Assembly: GCA_965369305.1 (NCBI GenBank)
Contig: CBDUQG010000054.1
Coordinates: 1-6,952, forward strand
DNA: 6,952 nt
Direction of reading: 5' to 3'
Source of the DNA: JAFGTE01 sp965369305
GTDB taxonomy: Bacteria; Patescibacteriota; Gracilibacteria; UM-FILTER-43-11
The position numbers and the translations under genes are program-made. The notes under the pieces were generated by a model. That model searched no databases, was not told the origin of the DNA, and was given only the letters and a program-made list of their open reading frames with translations. This document shows, one piece after another, positions 5,783 through 6,952 of this stretch (the first letter of the stretch is position 1; each line of letters begins with the position of its first letter).

Positions 5783-6559
5783 ATGACCCAAACCCTGACG
5801 CAATCAAAGGAAGTCCGCGAAACAAAGGCCAAAGCACCCGAGACAAAAGGAACGCTGATCCAGCAGATCTGGCTTCACGCTAAAAACAGTCTGGAAAAAA
5901 TCAAAACCCTACTAAGCACAAAGGAGGGAAAAGAAAAGGTGTCTAGCGGCGGGCTCATCGGGGCAGCGCTATTTTTCATCAAAACGCTCACTCGCAAGCA
6001 CCCATTGCAACCCAAAGATAATGTAAGCGTGGATGACAAAAATGCTAAGGAAAACCCCGAAGAAGTGCGCGAAGTAGAAGATCTTTCAGACAAGCCCAAA
6101 GAAACCGAAAAGTGTGATGAAATGAAAGTGCCCACCATCGAAGATTTAGCCAAAATACCAGACAAAGGCGAAAGAATACTTAGAATCGTGGATAAAATGG
6201 TCACCGACAAAGTTAAAGCCAAGCACTGCTGGGACTGGGTGCAAAAGGTCTATACGGCTGCTGGTGTGAAACGAAAGGGAGTGTTTTCGAGTTTTAATAA
6301 ATATGAAGGGAAAGATTGCGGAGAGCATCACGCCGATGAGGCCATGCTTAATAGAATCAGCCCTGGTGACCATATCTTCATCAACAACAAAAACAAATGG
6401 GACAAATACGGTAACCACAGTGTCATTTTCATTAAATGGGTCAGCCGCAAAAAGAAAATTGCTAAGCTGGCCGGATTTCCGGGAGGAAGCAGGCCTCCAG
6501 TGATTTATAACAGGAGTCTTAACAGCGCCCCTGTCACCTTCATCGCAAAGCCCAAGTAA
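5783..6559 (+). CDS. NlpC/P60-CHAP-like cysteine peptidase/amidase domain protein (second of two)
   Basis: The 258-residue product repeats the plan of the 4432-5181 protein. It has a charged helical N-terminus (1-52), a short hydrophobic stretch GLIGAALFFIK (57-67) probably too short for a full membrane span, an acidic/Lys-rich linker (about 75-115), and a C-terminal papain-like domain (about 118-258). Candidate catalytic residues are Cys149 in KAKHCWDWVQKVY and His212 in GNHSVIFI, with the PGDHIFI motif at 194-200 between them. The Cys-to-His spacing is 63 residues, against 69 in the first protein. No cleavable signal peptide or wall-binding domain is visible. NlpC/P60 and CHAP enzymes usually hydrolyse peptidoglycan peptides, but here both substrate and location are unknown. 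The ATG at 5783 sits at the predicted transcript start, so initiation is probably leaderless. The next promoter begins two bases after the stop, so this gene is likely monocistronic. Confidence 0.65.
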   Translation: MTQTLTQSKEVRETKAKAPETKGTLIQQIWLHAKNSLEKIKTLLSTKEGKEKVSSGGLIGAALFFIKTLTRKHPLQPKDNVSVDDKNAKENPEEVREVEDLSDKPKETEKCDEMKVPTIEDLAKIPDKGERILRIVDKMVTDKVKAKHCWDWVQKVYTAAGVKRKGVFSSFNKYEGKDCGEHHADEAMLNRISPGDHIFINNKNKWDKYGNHSVIFIKWVSRKKKIAKLAGFPGGSRPPVIYNRSLNSAPVTFIAKPK

Positions 6560-6561
6560 GA

Positions 6562-6590
6562 TTGACAAAATCAGGAGCTGGTACTATATT
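6562..6590 (+). promoter_or_regulatory. Strong sigma-70-type promoter for the acidic protein gene
   Basis: A perfect TTGACA (6562-6567) is followed after exactly 17 bases by TATATT (6585-6590), five of six to the -10 consensus. Transcription should start near 6597. It is the closest to consensus in the window and lies in a 129-base gap just downstream of the preceding stop codon. High expression of the next gene is expected. Confidence 0.82.
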
Positions 6591-6598
6591 ATGCGCAC

Positions 6599-6622
6599 GG
6601 CTCTCCAAGCTTTGGAGATGCC
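6599..6622 (+). other. 5' leader hairpin at the start of the acidic protein mRNA
   Basis: TCTCCAA (6602-6608) pairs with TTGGAGA (6612-6618) around the loop GCT. GGC (6599-6601) can also pair with GCC (6620-6622) past a single bulged T, giving about 10 bp. It lies within a few bases of the predicted transcript start. No U-tract follows, so it is not an ordinary terminator. A 5' mRNA-stabilising hairpin or a protein-binding site is possible. The rest of the leader (to 6688) becomes purine-rich near the ribosome-binding site. Confidence 0.6.
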
Positions 6623-6676
6623 CTGATATCTTACCTTAAAGACCCGAACCCCAACCAAGCAGAAGAAGAAGCAGAC

Positions 6677-6681
6677 AGGAG
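6677..6681 (+). promoter_or_regulatory. Shine-Dalgarno sequence for the acidic protein
   Basis: AGGAG at 6677-6681 lies seven bases before the ATG at 6689, which is ideal spacing. It is the only clear ribosome-binding site among the starts visible here and fixes the start of the gene that follows. Confidence 0.8.
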
Positions 6682-6688
6682 CAAGACA

Positions 6689-6952
6689 ATGAGCGTAAAA
6701 GTGAAAGACGAAGTAATGGCCGCGGCAGCAGCCGAGGCAGCAGCCGAGGAGAAGGCAGAAGGAGGCCAAGAGGCCAGCGACGAGAGCGCTGGTTCTTCGG
6801 ACGAGGAGGACGCGGAGGACGATTCCAAGTCGGAGGACGACGAGGAAGAAGCCCAAGCGGACACCGAACCAGCCAAGGACGCAGGAGGCGATTCCGAGGG
6901 AAAAGCCGAAAGCGAAGCCGAGGCAGAAGCCCCCGACGACGAGCCCGACGAG
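6689..6952 (+). CDS. Highly acidic Ala/Glu/Asp-rich low-complexity protein, 3' partial
   Basis: The frame opens at ATG 6689 with an ideal Shine-Dalgarno sequence and a near-consensus promoter, and remains open for 88 codons to the right edge. The first residues MSVKVKDEVM are followed by an alanine/glutamate stretch and then acidic clusters such as SSDEEDAEDD and SEDDEEEA. By hand count 36 of 88 residues are Asp or Glu and about 20 are Ala; there are six Lys and no aromatic residues or Cys. The region should be intrinsically disordered and strongly negative. No domain is recognisable. It could be the disordered N-terminus of a larger protein, an acidic nucleic-acid-protein-binding or chaperone-like protein, or a secreted acidic protein, though no signal peptide is seen. 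GC is about 64% over 6781-6900, well above the neighbours, and follows from GAG/GAC/GCC codons. Function is not assigned. Confidence 0.75.
   Translation, partial: MSVKVKDEVMAAAAAEAAAEEKAEGGQEASDESAGSSDEEDAEDDSKSEDDEEEAQADTEPAKDAGGDSEGKAESEAEAEAPDDEPDE

Noticed and set aside
6591..6626. Short leader peptide starting at ATG 6591 in front of the acidic gene.
   Set aside because: The ATG lies immediately after the -10 box and upstream of the expected transcript start, so it should not be on the mRNA.
6584..6876. Minus-strand open frames rich in Leu/Cys or Ser/Ala.
   Set aside because: They are the complement of the repetitive GAG/GAC/GCC codons of the acidic gene; the + strand has a promoter, Shine-Dalgarno sequence and start.
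1..6952. Alternative genetic code with TGA read as glycine.
   Set aside because: No in-frame TGA occurs in any convincing gene, and glycine is coded by GGN throughout.
1..6952. CRISPR array, insertion sequence, toxin-antitoxin or phage genes.
   Set aside because: No repeated spacer-like units, terminal inverted repeats with a transposase, or recognisable genes of these classes were seen.

Overview
The window looks like a compact bacterial chromosome segment, mostly around 40-45% GC by eye, with short intergenic gaps and every complete gene on the + strand. All complete genes end in TAA or TAG and none contains an in-frame TGA, so the standard bacterial code fits and the TGA=Gly code of Gracilibacteria and Absconditabacteria does not. 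A 72-residue SecG, a membrane-anchored family 5 solute-binding protein beside secG, few Shine-Dalgarno sequences, apparently leaderless initiation and several small lysine/glutamate-rich proteins together suggest a Candidate Phyla Radiation (Patescibacteria) genome, perhaps Peregrinibacteria-like. That placement is an inference from gene style and was not tested by alignment.

Positions 1-1541 hold the 3' part of a HAD-superfamily phosphatase-like gene whose start lies before the window. An extended -10 promoter (1548-1576) then drives what looks like one operon: secG (1602-1820), an anchored OppA/DppA-like binding protein carrying an inserted Ig-like module (1849-3945), rplI for ribosomal protein bL9 (3966-4412), and a cysteine peptidase/amidase-like protein of the NlpC/P60-CHAP type (4432-5181). 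The last three follow gaps of only 19-28 bases.

Positions 5182-5412 hold a tRNA gene with a CAT anticodon (5308-5383). Its body matches isoleucine tRNA-Ile2 better than methionine tRNA. It is preceded by a broken partial copy of its own 5' end (5221-5236). A YciI-family gene follows (5413-5712), then a second NlpC/P60-CHAP-like gene (5783-6559) with its own promoter placed for a leaderless mRNA.

A near-consensus promoter starts two bases after that gene's stop. It leads through a 5' hairpin and a good Shine-Dalgarno sequence into an extremely acidic, Ala/Glu/Asp-rich, higher-GC reading frame (6689 to the window end), which is cut off by the window edge.

The secG operon combines protein export, an extracytoplasmic binding protein and ribosome function. 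The most unusual content is the pair of similarly built NlpC/P60-like proteins with no evident signal peptide, the Ig-like insertion in the binding protein, the tRNA-fragment duplication and the strongly expressed acidic gene at the right edge. No mobile element, CRISPR array or defence gene was seen.
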